Source of the DNA: Streptococcus mitis B6
GTDB taxonomy: Bacteria > Bacillota > Bacilli > Lactobacillales > Streptococcaceae
NCBI RefSeq assembly: GCF_000027165.1
Contig: NC_013853.1
Span: 1,488,001 to 1,552,000, forward strand
Direction of reading: 5' to 3'
DNA: 64,000 nucleotides
Shown here in pieces: positions 9,987-18,986 of the stretch. Position numbers and translations under genes: made by a program. Each line of letters begins with the position of its first letter. The first letter of the stretch is position 1. The notes below the pieces were generated by a model. The model ran no database searches. It was not told where the DNA came from and worked only from the letters and a program-made list of their open reading frames with translations.

Positions 9987-10720
9987 CGACCTTCCCCCTT
10001 CTTAAACTGACGAGGCGTCACACCCGCAATCTGTTTAAAACGTTGGGTAAAGTAGTTCATATCTTCAAAACCAACCTTCTCTGCGATCTCATAAATCTTC
10101 AGATCTGTAGTTAAAAGCAAGAGCTTGGCTTGTTTGACACGTTCTCGCACCAGATAATCCTGAAAAGGCAGGCCCAACTCTTTCTTAATCAAAGAACTCA
10201 GATAAGTCGGACTAAAGCCCAAGTCACTGGCCAAAGCCTTTAAACTAAATTGGCTATCAGCCAGATGGGACTGGATTTTCTGGGCTATGTTTCCTTCAAA
10301 CTTATCGGTCAATAAATCTTGTAACTGCTCTTCTTTCTCTTCCTTATCCAACTTTTGCTTGATTTTCCCCAACATCTCCTCAATATCCTGACGAGAAAAG
10401 GGTTTGAGCAGGTAGTCATCTACACCTAGTTTGACAGCAGACAAGGCATAATCAAAATCATCGTAGCCTGTCAAAAAAACTAGATGGACCTGAGGATAGG
10501 TTTCTCGAACCAGACTGGCCAACTGGATGCCATTTAGCTGAGGCATGTTGATATCGGTTAGAATGATATCTGGCACCTGCTTTTGTATCAAGTCCCAAGC
10601 CTGTCTTCCATTTTCAGCTTGACCGATGATTTCCATATCGTAGGCTGCTACATTGACCAGCTTGGTCAAGCCTTGTCTTACCAGATATTCATCTTCTACG
10701 ATTAAGATAGTGTAGGTCAT
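9983..10720 (-). CDS. zmpR: Response regulator with AraC-type DNA-binding domain (TCS09/ZmpR-like)
   Basis: This 245-residue protein has a receiver domain at residues 1-120 with acidic pocket residues in IVEDEY, phospho-acceptor Asp56 (ILTDINMP) and the conserved Lys of LLKPF. A C-terminal AraC/XylS two-helix-turn-helix domain includes YEIAEKVGFEDMNYFTQRFK. This YesN-like architecture matches the YesM-like partner kinase. The frame is open upstream to 10738, but the ATG at 10720 has AAAGGAGAG five bases before it and gives the canonical receiver N-terminus (MTYTILIVEDE). An extended -10 (TGCTATACT) lies at about 10750-10755, downstream of the msrAB stop. Confidence 0.9.
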   Translation of the reverse strand: MTYTILIVEDEYLVRQGLTKLVNVAAYDMEIIGQAENGRQAWDLIQKQVPDIILTDINMPQLNGIQLASLVRETYPQVHLVFLTGYDDFDYALSAVKLGVDDYLLKPFSRQDIEEMLGKIKQKLDKEEKEEQLQDLLTDKFEGNIAQKIQSHLADSQFSLKALASDLGFSPTYLSSLIKKELGLPFQDYLVRERVKQAKLLLLTTDLKIYEIAEKVGFEDMNYFTQRFKQIAGVTPRQFKKGEGR

Positions 10721-10749
10721 GCTTCTCTCCTTTGTCACTTACTAGTATC

Positions 10750-10755
10750 AGTATA
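10750..10755 (-). promoter_or_regulatory. Extended -10 of the two-component operon
   Basis: TGCTATACT is read on the minus strand 30 bases before the response regulator ATG. There is no convincing -35 box. No terminator separates it from msrAB, so read-through from the redox operon is also possible. Confidence 0.45.
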
Positions 10756-10790
10756 GCAAAATTCTCCTCTAACTGCTTAGGAAAGCCCTC

Positions 10791-11903
10791 TTAATCAACA
10801 TAATCTAGTAAATAAGCGTAGCCTTTTTCTTCCATTTGGTCTTTGGGGATAAAGCGGATAGAGAGACTATTAATACAGTAGCGCAAGCCCCCCTTGTCCT
10901 GTGGGCCGTCCGTAAAAACATGGCCAAGGTGAGAATCTCCAACTCGGCTCCGCACTTCCATGCGTGTCATATTGTAAGACTTATCTTCCTTGTAAGTGGC
11001 AACATCTGGACTAATGGGTTGGGTGAAACTAGGCCAACCACAACCAGACTCGAACTTATCCTTTGATGAAAAGAGGGGTTCGCCAGTTGCTACATCCACA
11101 TAGATACCGGGTTCAAATTTATCCCAGTAGCGGTTTGAAAAAGCTCGTTCTGTTTGATTTTTCTGAGTAACTGCATACTCCTCAGGTGACAGGGTCTTTT
11201 TCAATTCTTCATCACTTGGTTTTGGATATTTGCTGGCATCTATGACGGGATAGGCCGCCTGATTAACATTGATATGGCAGTAGCCATTTGGATTTTTCTT
11301 GAGATAGTCTTGGTGGTAATCCTCTGCCACTACGAAATTCTGCAAAGCCTCCTTTTCAACTGCTAGAGGTTGGTCGTATTTCTTAGCTACCTCATCAAAG
11401 ACTTGGTTGATTACCTCTAAATCCTTGTCATCTGTGTAATAAACGCCGGTACGATACTGGGTTCCCACATCATTTCCTTGTTTATTTTTGCTAGTTGGAT
11501 TGATAATGCGGAAATAATGAAGCAGGATTTCCTTGAGGGAAATTTGATTGGCATCATAAGTAACATGGACGGTCTCCGCATGACCTGTTTGGTTGATCAA
11601 TTCGTACTTAGTTGTTTCCCCTCTACCATTTGCATAGCCTGAAACGGCATCTGTCACTCCGGGAACGCGTGAGAAATATTCCTCCACTCCCCAGAAACAA
11701 CCTCCAGCCAGATAAATTTCGTGCAAGTCTGCATCTTTACTCACTTCTGTTTTTTTCACTGTTTTTCCTCCTTGGCTAACTGCCGCTTTCTCAATTTGCG
11801 AGCTATCTGCCTGCCCTGTATTTCGCATCAATAGAAAATAGAAACCGCTTATGGCTAGGAAAAAAATTCCTGTCAAGACAAACAATTTTACTTTATCATT
11901 CAT
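10791..11903 (-). CDS. msrAB: Membrane-anchored peptide methionine sulfoxide reductase MsrAB
   Basis: This 370-residue bifunctional repair enzyme acts outside the membrane. An N-terminal membrane anchor (about residues 6-26) is followed by MsrA with catalytic Cys69 in [11 protein letters not shown], which reduces the S-sulfoxide. The C-terminal MsrB domain (SGCGWPSF and the catalytic Cys in [12 protein letters not shown]) reduces the R-sulfoxide. It starts 9 bases after the thioredoxin lipoprotein gene in a ccdA-thioredoxin-msrAB operon. In pneumococci, CcdA passes electrons through the membrane to the Etrx thioredoxin, which reduces MsrAB. Confidence 0.93.
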   Translation of the reverse strand: MNDKVKLFVLTGIFFLAISGFYFLLMRNTGQADSSQIEKAAVSQGGKTVKKTEVSKDADLHEIYLAGGCFWGVEEYFSRVPGVTDAVSGYANGRGETTKYELINQTGHAETVHVTYDANQISLKEILLHYFRIINPTSKNKQGNDVGTQYRTGVYYTDDKDLEVINQVFDEVAKKYDQPLAVEKEALQNFVVAEDYHQDYLKKNPNGYCHINVNQAAYPVIDASKYPKPSDEELKKTLSPEEYAVTQKNQTERAFSNRYWDKFEPGIYVDVATGEPLFSSKDKFESGCGWPSFTQPISPDVATYKEDKSYNMTRMEVRSRVGDSHLGHVFTDGPQDKGGLRYCINSLSIRFIPKDQMEEKGYAYLLDYVD

Positions 11904-11912
11904 GACCTTTCT

Positions 11913-12476
11913 CTACCCCATTTCTTTCAATGTTTTTAAAATCATATCCTTATCCATAAAACCAGGTTGCGTTTTGACCAGCTTTCCTTCCTTGTCTATA
12001 AAGGCTTGAGTTGGGTAAGAACGGACACCATAACTTTCCAATAGTTTGCCCGACGGGTCAATTAGAACTGGGAAATTTTTATAATCCAAGCCCTTGTACC
12101 AGTTCTTGAAGTCAGCTTCTGCTTGTTCCCCCTTATGTTCCGGTGACACTACCGTCAAGACCACATAGTCATCACCAGCATCCTTAGCAATTTCATCCGT
12201 ATCTGGAAGACTGGCTAGACAGATGGAACACCAAGAAGCCCAGAATTTGAGATAGACTTTCTTACCCTTGTAATCAGACAAGCGGTAGGTCTTACCATCT
12301 ACTCCCATCAGTTCGAAATCAGCAACCACCTGACCATTAGTAGCAGTTTGTGAACTGACTTGTTCTGTTTTGGATTGCTCCTTCATAGTAGATTCGTCTG
12401 ACATATTTTTAGCCGAACAGGCTGCCAAGCAACAGATAGAGCCTACTCCAAGGAGACATGTTTGCCATTTTTTCAT
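11913..12476 (-). CDS. etrx1: Extracellular thioredoxin-fold lipoprotein (Etrx1-like, TlpA/ResA family)
   Basis: This 187-residue surface thioredoxin has a lipoprotein signal with lipobox LAAC (lipidated Cys20), a Ser/Thr/Gln-rich linker and a redoxin domain with the active site WCSIC. The cis-proline region is SYPTQAFID. The frame is open to a TTG at 12497 overlapping ccdA. I chose the ATG at 12476, which has AGAGGAAA upstream and gives a standard short signal peptide. It relays electrons between CcdA and MsrAB, an inference from the operon and from the known pneumococcal Etrx1 pathway. Confidence 0.9.
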   Translation of the reverse strand: MKKWQTCLLGVGSICCLAACSAKNMSDESTMKEQSKTEQVSSQTATNGQVVADFELMGVDGKTYRLSDYKGKKVYLKFWASWCSICLASLPDTDEIAKDAGDDYVVLTVVSPEHKGEQAEADFKNWYKGLDYKNFPVLIDPSGKLLESYGVRSYPTQAFIDKEGKLVKTQPGFMDKDMILKTLKEMG

Positions 12477-12489
12477 TTCTTTTTCCTCT

Positions 12490-13200
12490 CTATTCAAATA
12501 ATGTAGTCAAAATGGAAGCATTTCCCAAAAGCACCAAGATTCCCATCACGATAATGAGGAAACCACCCACTTTTTTGAGGGTTCCTAGATAAGGATGGAG
12601 CTTTCGGAAATGTTTCAAAACATAGCTGGAGGCAAGAGCTAGAACCAAAAATGGTAGTGCTAGACCCAGCGTATAGATTAACATGATACCAGCTCCCTGC
12701 CAAGCACCTGAGCCACCTGAAGCCGCTAAGGCCAAAACAGAGCCCAGAACCGGCCCTACACATGGCGTCCAAGCAAAACTAAAGGTCAATCCCAGTAAAA
12801 ATGCCTGACTACAACCGTTACCCTTTTGCCCCTTTCTCTTTAATTGTAGCCTTCTTTCCTTGTAGAGCCCCTGCAAATGTAAGACTTCCATCTGGTGCAA
12901 GCCCAAGAGAATGATAACCGCACCTGTCACATACTGAAACCAAGGGGCGTACAGCAAATTGCCTAAAAAACCAGCTCCATAACCCAGCAAGATAAAGATA
13001 AAAGAAATACCCGCTATAAAGGCCAGAGTTCGCAATAAACTAACAACTGAGATTGAAAATTTGCCACTAGAAGCCTGAGAACCATCTTTGTCATCCAACA
13101 AGACCCCTGCATAGACTGGCAACAAGGGTAAGATACAAGGAGAAAAGAAGGAAAGAATTCCAGCAAGAAAAGCACTGATAAAAAAGATAATCGTATCCAT
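12490..13200 (-). CDS. ccdA: CcdA-type thiol-disulfide transmembrane electron carrier
   Basis: This 236-residue integral membrane protein of the DsbD/CcdA family has six predicted membrane segments and the two conserved half-motifs FFSPCILPLLP (first helix) and AWTPCVGPVLG (fourth helix), whose cysteines carry electrons across the membrane. It is the first gene of the redox operon. Its stop overlaps the upstream TTG of the thioredoxin frame. A TATAAT -10 lies about 30 bases upstream of the ATG, without a clear -35 box. Confidence 0.92.
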   Translation of the reverse strand: MDTIIFFISAFLAGILSFFSPCILPLLPVYAGVLLDDKDGSQASSGKFSISVVSLLRTLAFIAGISFIFILLGYGAGFLGNLLYAPWFQYVTGAVIILLGLHQMEVLHLQGLYKERRLQLKRKGQKGNGCSQAFLLGLTFSFAWTPCVGPVLGSVLALAASGGSGAWQGAGIMLIYTLGLALPFLVLALASSYVLKHFRKLHPYLGTLKKVGGFLIIVMGILVLLGNASILTTLFE

Positions 13201-13351
13201 TGCCTTCCTCCATTCTTTGATTTGATAGGACTATTATAGCTCCAAAAATCAAGAAAAAACAGGGACAATGATAGGGAAAAATAGGAATTTAATCAGATTA
13301 TACTTCAAAAAATAAAAAGAAGAAGGGAGACAAAAGGTGAGCTATCTTATC

Positions 13352-13638
13352 CCCAATGAAAATCAAAGAGCAAACTAGGAAGCTAGTTGCAGGTTGCTCA
13401 AAGTAGAGCTTTGAGATTGCTGATAAGACTGACGAAGTCAGCTCAAAACATGGTTTTGAGGTTGTAAATGAAACTGACGAAGTCAGCTCAAAACATGGTT
13501 TTGAGGTTGTAAATGAAACTGACGAAGTCAGCTCAAAACATGGTTTTGAGGTTGTAAATGAAACTGACGAAGTCAGTAACCATACAATAAGGCAAGGTGA
13601 AGCTGACGTGGTTTGAAGAGATTTTCGAAGAGTATTAC
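13352..13638 (-). repeat. BOX element, A1-B4-C1 arrangement
   Basis: BoxC lies at the left, followed by four boxB units of 45 bases (three nearly identical, one partial, each with ACTGACGAAGTCAG) and boxA at the right (ending TTTTCGAAGAGTATT). BoxB copy number is variable in known BOX elements. It occupies most of the gap upstream of ccdA. Confidence 0.85.
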
Positions 13639-13715
13639 TGTTTCATAGCTCACATCTAGCATAACTAAAAACAGATTCTTCCATCTATCACGGAAAAATC
13701 TGTCATTGACTTACT

Positions 13716-13810
13716 GATTTAGAAAAAAATTCAACCACAGCTTGCGAACCTCATCTTTGCTGGTTTCTCTGTATTTTTTTAGTTCCAAGAATGCTATTTT
13801 GACTAGTATT
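13716..13810 (-). pseudogene. Ghost fragment of an Rpn-type nuclease gene
   Basis: The minus-strand translation contains KIAFLELKKYRETSKDEVRK followed by LWLNFF and then a stop. This closely matches residues about 167-195 of the intact gene immediately to the right (MAFLELKKYKETSKDSVRKP). It has no start and no flanking domains. It is a relic of a second copy or of an exchanged 3' portion. Confidence 0.75.
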
Positions 13811-13820
13811 GGTGATGGTC

Positions 13821-14708
13821 TTATAACAGCGCCTCAAACTCAGCGACGGTCATTCCCAGCTGCTCACTCGCAACCTCTGAAGTCAGAAGACCTTGGCGAA
13901 CCATATCTAAGAAGGCAAAGAGTTTTCCACGCTCTAAACCTTGTTCAATACCTTCTTCCCTAGCAGTTTCCAAGGCATAGTCCTGTGCTAACAAGGCTTG
14001 TTCTTCACGCATACGTAGTTGACTAAACATTTTCCTGTCCTCCTCGGACCAGCTCTTGTAGTCCAGCAGTTGGTCTGCTTGGCTGATAGCTCGCTCGGGT
14101 TGCTGGGTAAAGGGTTTGTTCCCGAAAAACTCCAACCACGGTTTGCGAACGCTATCCTTGCTGGTTTCTTTGTATTTTTTTAGTTCCAAGAACGCCATCT
14201 TGACTAGATGATTTTCTTGTCCATTGTTTGTGATGGTTAAGACCTCACCTGTCGTATCTTCGCGCATACTAAAGCTATGAAAAGCCAAATCATCTGAGAA
14301 GTAATTGCTATCCACGATAGCAATAGCATAAACTGGTGCGATGTGTTTGTAACTTTGATGTGTGTCGCCTTCTTGTTGGCGAATTTTTTCGAGATTTTGA
14401 TTGACCTGACTGCACAAATAAGCCCACAGGCGATTAATGAAAAAATTCTGATGATGCACCTGAATCTCAATGATTACTTGAGTTCCATTATCCAACTCCG
14501 CCAAAACGTCTATACTGGTATAGAAATCCTGCGCCGAGTACGGCAGGGAAGGCAAGACATGAATATTGCTTCCCTCCAAAATCGTCACATTTTTTGCTGG
14601 TAAATCCAGCATATCGCGGATAAATTGACAAGTGATTTCCGGATTGCTAAAGATTTTTTTAGCCACCAAGTCATTGGTTGGGCTGATACCCGGATGTCTG
14701 AGAATCAT
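13821..14708 (-). CDS. Rpn-family recombination-promoting nuclease / PDDEXK_2 'putative transposase'
   Basis: This 295-residue protein belongs to the Rpn/PDDEXK_2 family, which carries a restriction-endonuclease-like fold. The catalytic elements appear as SIDVLAEL (Asp) followed by IIEIQVHH (Glu-x-Gln). A variable middle segment and a charged C-terminal helical tail with the EEGIEQGLERG pattern follow. Rpn proteins of E. coli cut DNA and promote RecA-independent recombination, and related systems have been linked to phage defence. The activity of this copy is inferred. An inverted repeat overlaps its -35 region, and SD AAAGGAGG lies upstream. A ghost of its central part lies just downstream. 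Confidence 0.8.
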   Translation of the reverse strand: MILRHPGISPTNDLVAKKIFSNPEITCQFIRDMLDLPAKNVTILEGSNIHVLPSLPYSAQDFYTSIDVLAELDNGTQVIIEIQVHHQNFFINRLWAYLCSQVNQNLEKIRQQEGDTHQSYKHIAPVYAIAIVDSNYFSDDLAFHSFSMREDTTGEVLTITNNGQENHLVKMAFLELKKYKETSKDSVRKPWLEFFGNKPFTQQPERAISQADQLLDYKSWSEEDRKMFSQLRMREEQALLAQDYALETAREEGIEQGLERGKLFAFLDMVRQGLLTSEVASEQLGMTVAEFEALL

Positions 14709-14723
14709 CCTTTTCCTCCTTTT

Positions 14724-14759
14724 ATTATATCACAGTTTTAAATCTAGGTTTACTAGATT
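14724..14759 (-). promoter_or_regulatory. Promoter -10 and operator-like inverted repeat of the rpn gene
   Basis: The -10 TATAAT (14724-14729) is preceded by TGTGA. The inverted repeat AATCTAG-GTTTA-CTAGATT (14741-14759) covers the position expected for the -35 box, which suggests repressor or autoregulatory control. Confidence 0.45.
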
Positions 14760-14861
14760 CACTGCTACTATCTATTTATTCGGAAAAAAATGGATAAATG
14801 AAATAGAAAATAAGAAACTAGGATAGAGGATAAACGCTAAATTATCAGTAAAATTTTGAGC

Positions 14862-15413
14862 TTATCTGTTCTCCCTGTTTATCTGATAATAAATAAGATC
14901 CGCAAGATAGCCTTTTCTCTCTACACCATTGCTAATAGTCTTTAGATAGGACATTCCAGCCTTCTCCATGACACGACCTGAAGCTGGATTGAGACTGGCA
15001 TATCGAGCTCTAACTTTTTGAAAACCTACTTGAGTAAAACAGAAGTCCAAGACATCTTTCAAGGCCTCCGTCATGATACCATGACCCCAGTATTTCTTGC
15101 CTAGCACATAGCCAATTTCACAAGAAGAATCGTTCTCATCTATTGCAACGATGCTGATATCTCCTATCACCTGCTCTGGCTTTTCTTTGAGACAAATGGC
15201 CCATTTGTAATAGTTGGGATTAGTATAGGAAGCAACCCAGTTACGAATCGAATTTCGAGTCACATCGACATCAGAATGGGGATCCCAAGTAACGTAGGTT
15301 AGATTCTCAGCAGACGAAGCCCAATTTTGAAACATGGCTTCTGCATCACTTTCCACAAATCTTCTCAAAATTAAACGGTCTGTCTGTAATGTTTGTGTAC
15401 CGATTGCTTTCAT
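14862..15413 (-). CDS. GNAT acetyltransferase (RimJ/RimL-like)
   Basis: This 183-residue protein has the Acetyltransf_3 layout: N-terminal TDRLILRRF, a central CEIGYVLGKKYWGHGIMTEA forming the acetyl-CoA-binding motif A, and a C-terminal VMEKAGMSYL. Such enzymes acetylate protein N-termini or small amines; the substrate cannot be predicted here. It is a single gene flanked by the rpn gene and the 190-bp repeats, with no operon partner. Confidence 0.85.
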   Translation of the reverse strand: MKAIGTQTLQTDRLILRRFVESDAEAMFQNWASSAENLTYVTWDPHSDVDVTRNSIRNWVASYTNPNYYKWAICLKEKPEQVIGDISIVAIDENDSSCEIGYVLGKKYWGHGIMTEALKDVLDFCFTQVGFQKVRARYASLNPASGRVMEKAGMSYLKTISNGVERKGYLADLIYYQINRENR

Positions 15414-15523
15414 GATACCACCTCACTTTCTGATAGATGATTCTCTGCCCAATCTCCATTGAAACTTATTTTACTTTTGAATTTCAAGGTAATACGCTAA
15501 AAAGGTCCACTGGACCTTCCTCG

Positions 15524-15713
15524 CTCACTTGTTTCCATGCTCGGGGTAAAAGGACTAAACTCAGCAACAGCTAGAAAACAAGTTTTTCATCTAGTTCCTT
15601 GACGCAGTCGCTGTCTGGTTCGAAATGCGCTCTAGCAAGCTTTTTCAAACCTAGTCATCGTTGCGGGAGTGAGACGACGAAATCGAACTCTGTGAGTTAC
15701 CGAACCTACCTCT
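15524..15713. repeat. 190-bp repeat, copy 1
   Basis: The first of two tandem direct copies with a 190-base period. Most of the unit is identical between copies (for example GTTTCCATGCTCGGGGTAAA at 15531 and 15721). It is non-coding on both strands as far as I can see. Each copy ends in a GTGAGAC...GAAATCG segment that can pair with the nadE end. I recall similar hairpin-headed sequences dispersed in mitis-group genomes but cannot verify this. Confidence 0.8.
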
Positions 15714-15901
15714 CTCACTTGTTTCCATGCTCGGGGTAAAAGGACTAAACTCAGCAACAGCTAGAAAACAAGTTTTTCATCTAGTTCCTTGACGCAGTCG
15801 CTGTCTGGTTCGAAATGCGCTCTAGCAAGCTTTTTCAAACCTAGTCATCGTTGCGGGGGTGAGACTACGAAATCGAACTCTTCGAGTTACCGATTTCTGT
15901 C
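15714..15901. repeat. 190-bp repeat, copy 2
   Basis: The second copy, nearly identical to the first, differing mainly near its ends. Its right arm merges with the nadE stop codon. Confidence 0.8.
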
Positions 15902-15909
15902 TCACTCCC
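15855..15909 (-). terminator. Long hairpin at the nadE 3' end, part of the 190-bp repeat
   Basis: The arms GGGGGTGAGAC/GTCTCACTCCC, CGAAATCG/CGATTTCT and AACTC/GAGTT with a TTC loop form an almost continuous 55-base hairpin. One outer arm is the end of nadE (TGG GAG TGA). It has no U-tract, so it may act as a transcript-stabilising hairpin rather than a classic terminator. Confidence 0.5.
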
Positions 15910-16726
15910 AAAAGTCATCAAATACGGTGATTGGTAGGTGGCGTTTGTGTTGGCCTTTGTGCCACCAGTTTTCAATAGTCGCTTGAGCTTCTGGGCTGAT
16001 TGTTTTGCCTTCTAGGTAGTCGTCAATCTCTTCATAAGTGACTCCGAGGGCTACTTCGTCAGCTAGGCCTGGTTTGTCTTCTTCTAGGTCTGCCGTTGGG
16101 ATTTTTTCATAAAGGGCTGGGTCTGCACCAAGTTCCTTCAAGAGTTGTTTTCCTTGACGCTTATTGAGGCGATAAAGAGGGAGAATATCCGCACCACCGT
16201 CACCAAACTTGGTAAAGAAACCTGTGATATTTTCCGCAGCATGATCTGTACCAATGACCGCTCCACTATGGGCACCTGCAAGGGCATACTGAGCAATCAT
16301 ACGACAACGAGCCTTGATATTTCCCTTGTTGAAGTCTGAAACAGGGCTTCCTGTCGCTTCAACAGCAACTGTCATAGCGTCAGCTGATTCCTTAATATTG
16401 ACGACTAAACTGACATCTGGCTGGATGAAGGCTAGGGCTTTTTGAGCATCTGCTTCATCGGCTTGCACTCCATAAGGCAGTCGGACAGCGATAAATTTGT
16501 AGCTGTCATCACCCGTTTCTGCTCGCAGTTCTTCCATGGCTAGTTGGGCCAATCGACCTGCCAAGGTCGAGTCTTGTCCCCCAGAAATCCCTAGTACAAA
16601 AGTTTTTAGGAAGGGATGTTTTTTCAGATATCTTTTTAAAAAATCAATGGAACGACGGATTTCTTCCTGGGCATCAATCACTGGTTTGACACCCAATTCT
16701 TGGATAATCGTTTCTTGCAAACTCAT
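15902..16726 (-). CDS. nadE: Ammonia-dependent NAD synthetase
   Basis: This 274-residue enzyme catalyses the last step of NAD synthesis, amidating nicotinate adenine dinucleotide with ATP. The ATP-pyrophosphatase loop is [18 protein letters not shown]. The substrate-binding region includes [20 protein letters not shown]. It has no glutaminase domain, so it uses free ammonia. Its start overlaps the pncB stop by four bases, so the salvage steps are translationally coupled. Its last codons form one arm of the repeat hairpin downstream. Confidence 0.95.
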   Translation of the reverse strand: MSLQETIIQELGVKPVIDAQEEIRRSIDFLKRYLKKHPFLKTFVLGISGGQDSTLAGRLAQLAMEELRAETGDDSYKFIAVRLPYGVQADEADAQKALAFIQPDVSLVVNIKESADAMTVAVEATGSPVSDFNKGNIKARCRMIAQYALAGAHSGAVIGTDHAAENITGFFTKFGDGGADILPLYRLNKRQGKQLLKELGADPALYEKIPTADLEEDKPGLADEVALGVTYEEIDDYLEGKTISPEAQATIENWWHKGQHKRHLPITVFDDFWE

Positions 16727-18183
16727 TCTTCTTCTCCTTCACCAAGGGCTTCCTTTCGCATCTTATCAATCAAGTCCATCTTGTCTTGCCATACATCACG
16801 CGCCAAATCCACAGGATAATGCTGCGGATTGAGCACGCGCTTGTACTCATCCCACAACTTGTCAAATTCCTTACGAGCATAGTCCTGAATCTCAGTCAAG
16901 CTAGGCAGGTTGTAAATCAATTTCCCGTCTTTGAAGATATCCACCAAGAGAGGCACGGCATCAAAATTACGAACCGTCTTCTTGATGTAGGTATAGGTCG
17001 GATGGAACATCTTGATTTCTGTCATGCTGGCAACATCTACTCCGTCATAAGTGATGTAATCACCTTCTGACTTGCCTTTTTCACGACTGGTAATGCGCCA
17101 CACCTGCTTCTTACCTGGCGTAGATACTTTTTCAGCATTATTAGACAGCTTAATGGTATTGCGCATATTCCCATTTTCATCTTCGATGGCAACAATCTTG
17201 TAAACCGCACCAAGAGCTGGCTGGTCATAGGCTGTAATCAGCTTAGTTCCCACACCCCAGACATCAATCTTGGCCTTTTGCATCTTGAGGTTGAGGATAG
17301 TATTTTCATCTAGATTATTAGAAGCATAAATCTTAGCCTCTGTAAATCCAGCCTCGTCCAGTTGCTGACGGACTTTCTTAGAAATGTAGGCAATATCCCC
17401 AGAGTCAATCCGCACACCCATAAAGTTAATCTGGTCACCCAGCTCACGCGCCACCTGAATGGCCGCTGGTACACCGATACGAAGAGTGTCATAGGTATCC
17501 ACAAGAAAGACGCAATTTTTATGGGTCGCAGCATAAGCCTTGAAAGCCTCATAATCATTGCCATAAACCTGCACCAAGGAATGTGCATGGGTCCCCAAAA
17601 CAGGAATATTAAAGAGTTTACCAGCACGCACGTTGCTAGTTCCATTGGCGCCACCAATCACCGCTGCGCGTGTTCCCCAGATAGCCGCATCCATCTCTTG
17701 CGCCCGACGTGTTCCAAACTCCATCAAAGGCTCATCTTCGATGACCGAACGAATACGAGCTGCCTTAGTCGCCACCAAGGTCTGGTAGTTGACGATGTTC
17801 AAAAGGGCTGTTTCAACCAACTGACATTGAGCTAGAGGGCCTTCCACCTGCACAATAGGCTCATTAGCAAAGACCAAATCCCCTTCTTGGGCAGAACGAA
17901 CGGTCAACTCCAACTGGAAATTGCGAAGGTAGTCCAAGAATGCCCCATGATAACCAAGCGACTCCAAATAGGCAATATCACTATCTGAAAAACGCAAGCC
18001 TTCAAGATAATTCACAATTCTTTCCAAACCTGCAAAAACCGCATAGCCGTTCTTAAAAGGCTGTTGGCGGAAATAAACCTCAAAAACTGCCTTCTTATTG
18101 TGAATCCCTTGGTCAAAGTAAACCTGCATCATATTAATCTGGTACAAGTCCGTGTGCAATGTCAAACTATCATCTGGATACAT
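16723..18183 (-). CDS. pncB: Nicotinate phosphoribosyltransferase
   Basis: This 486-residue enzyme converts nicotinate and PRPP to nicotinate mononucleotide, the first step of the Preiss-Handler salvage route. Recognisable motifs are [18 protein letters not shown] at the N-terminus, the catalytic-loop region [19 protein letters not shown], and the phosphate-binding GTHAHSLVQ and [16 protein letters not shown] segments. It forms a two-gene operon with nadE. Streptococci rely on nicotinate salvage because they lack de novo NAD synthesis. The extended -10 upstream is listed separately. Confidence 0.95.
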   Translation of the reverse strand: MYPDDSLTLHTDLYQINMMQVYFDQGIHNKKAVFEVYFRQQPFKNGYAVFAGLERIVNYLEGLRFSDSDIAYLESLGYHGAFLDYLRNFQLELTVRSAQEGDLVFANEPIVQVEGPLAQCQLVETALLNIVNYQTLVATKAARIRSVIEDEPLMEFGTRRAQEMDAAIWGTRAAVIGGANGTSNVRAGKLFNIPVLGTHAHSLVQVYGNDYEAFKAYAATHKNCVFLVDTYDTLRIGVPAAIQVARELGDQINFMGVRIDSGDIAYISKKVRQQLDEAGFTEAKIYASNNLDENTILNLKMQKAKIDVWGVGTKLITAYDQPALGAVYKIVAIEDENGNMRNTIKLSNNAEKVSTPGKKQVWRITSREKGKSEGDYITYDGVDVASMTEIKMFHPTYTYIKKTVRNFDAVPLLVDIFKDGKLIYNLPSLTEIQDYARKEFDKLWDEYKRVLNPQHYPVDLARDVWQDKMDLIDKMRKEALGEGEEE

Positions 18184-18257
18184 ACTTTTCCTACTTCCTT
18201 AACTAGAAACTAATGAAAATTTTCAAAAACTTTCATGTGTTCCAATAAATTAGTACT

Positions 18258-18263
18258 ATTATA
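18258..18263 (-). promoter_or_regulatory. Extended -10 of the pncB-nadE operon
   Basis: TGTTATAAT is read on the minus strand about 75 bases before the pncB ATG. The -35 (TTCTCA, 17 bases upstream) is poor. I see no clear NiaR operator. Confidence 0.5.
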
Positions 18264-18298
18264 ACACATTTTAGCTGGATTGAGAAAAGAGTAACAAG

Positions 18299-18787
18299 CT
18301 ATTCTCCACTCTCCAGTTCATCCATATCTTGTTCAAACTTTTTCTGAGCCCATTCTCCATAGCTTTTCAGACCAAGATTGCCAATAAAGACCCAGGGAAG
18401 GTAAATGACATAAGTAATTGCCCAAGCAGATAGGTATTTAAGGTTCAAAGGATTGTGCTGATAAATTTCTATGTTGAATTGATAATTCTGTAACATCAAT
18501 AGAGTTGTAATCGCCAAGGTTAGGAAAAAACAACCTAAAATCGTAAAATGAAAACGACTATAGTAGGTTACTCCCAGATAACGAGCACGATTGAAAAAGA
18601 ACAAAATCCCTACTATCAGAGTATAGACTAGAAAATTCGGATTAAAAAGAGAGGGAGCTAATACAGCCACCAAATAGCTTAGAAGCACAAGCCCAATGAA
18701 GAGGGTAAAGGATTCCGCCCCAGCTTTATTGATTAGTTGTTCTTCTCTTTCGTCTAGTAATTGATAATGAATAAATTTATTTACCAT
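18299..18787 (-). CDS. Small membrane protein paired with an XRE regulator
   Basis: This 162-residue protein has four predicted membrane segments (for example LFIGLVLLSYLVAVLAPSLF and HFTILGCFFLTLAITTLLML) and a charged C-terminal tail. I do not recognise a functional family beyond the frequent pairing of such proteins with small XRE regulators in Firmicutes. It overlaps the regulator gene by 11 bases, so they are one unit. Its role may be signalling to or modulation by the regulator, but this is a guess from context. Confidence 0.75.
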   Translation of the reverse strand: MVNKFIHYQLLDEREEQLINKAGAESFTLFIGLVLLSYLVAVLAPSLFNPNFLVYTLIVGILFFFNRARYLGVTYYSRFHFTILGCFFLTLAITTLLMLQNYQFNIEIYQHNPLNLKYLSAWAITYVIYLPWVFIGNLGLKSYGEWAQKKFEQDMDELESGE

Positions 18788-18986
18788 CTTCTTCCTCCCA
18801 AAATAGTTGGTCTAGGGTTTTCCCTAAACATCTGCAAATGGACTGGCAGAGCGAGAGACTGGGATTGTATTTCCCCGCCTCTATCAAACCAATAGTCTGG
18901 CGCGTCACACCAACAGCCTCTGCCAGTTGACCTTGAGTTAAATCAAGCTCCACACGAGCTAATTTTAATTTTAAATTTTTAGCCAC
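18777..18986 (-). CDS. Small XRE-family transcriptional regulator (GTG start)
   Basis: This 69-residue protein is almost entirely one helix-turn-helix domain of the HTH_3/YozG type (TQGQLAEAVGVTRQTIGLIE), followed by the C-terminal LGKTLDQLFWEEE typical of the family. The nearest ATG (18992) directly abuts the strong SD AAGGAGG, leaving no spacer. The GTG at 18986 lies six bases from it and is the more plausible start. It is upstream of, and overlaps, the membrane protein gene. The promoter region has AT-rich near-palindromic sequence that could hold its own operator. Confidence 0.85.
   Translation of the reverse strand: MAKNLKLKLARVELDLTQGQLAEAVGVTRQTIGLIEAGKYNPSLSLCQSICRCLGKTLDQLFWEEEDGK

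Noticed and set aside
15789-15986. Plus-strand open frame across the 190-bp repeat and the nadE end.
   Set aside because: It begins in the repeat and runs antisense into nadE. It has no family resemblance and no SD.
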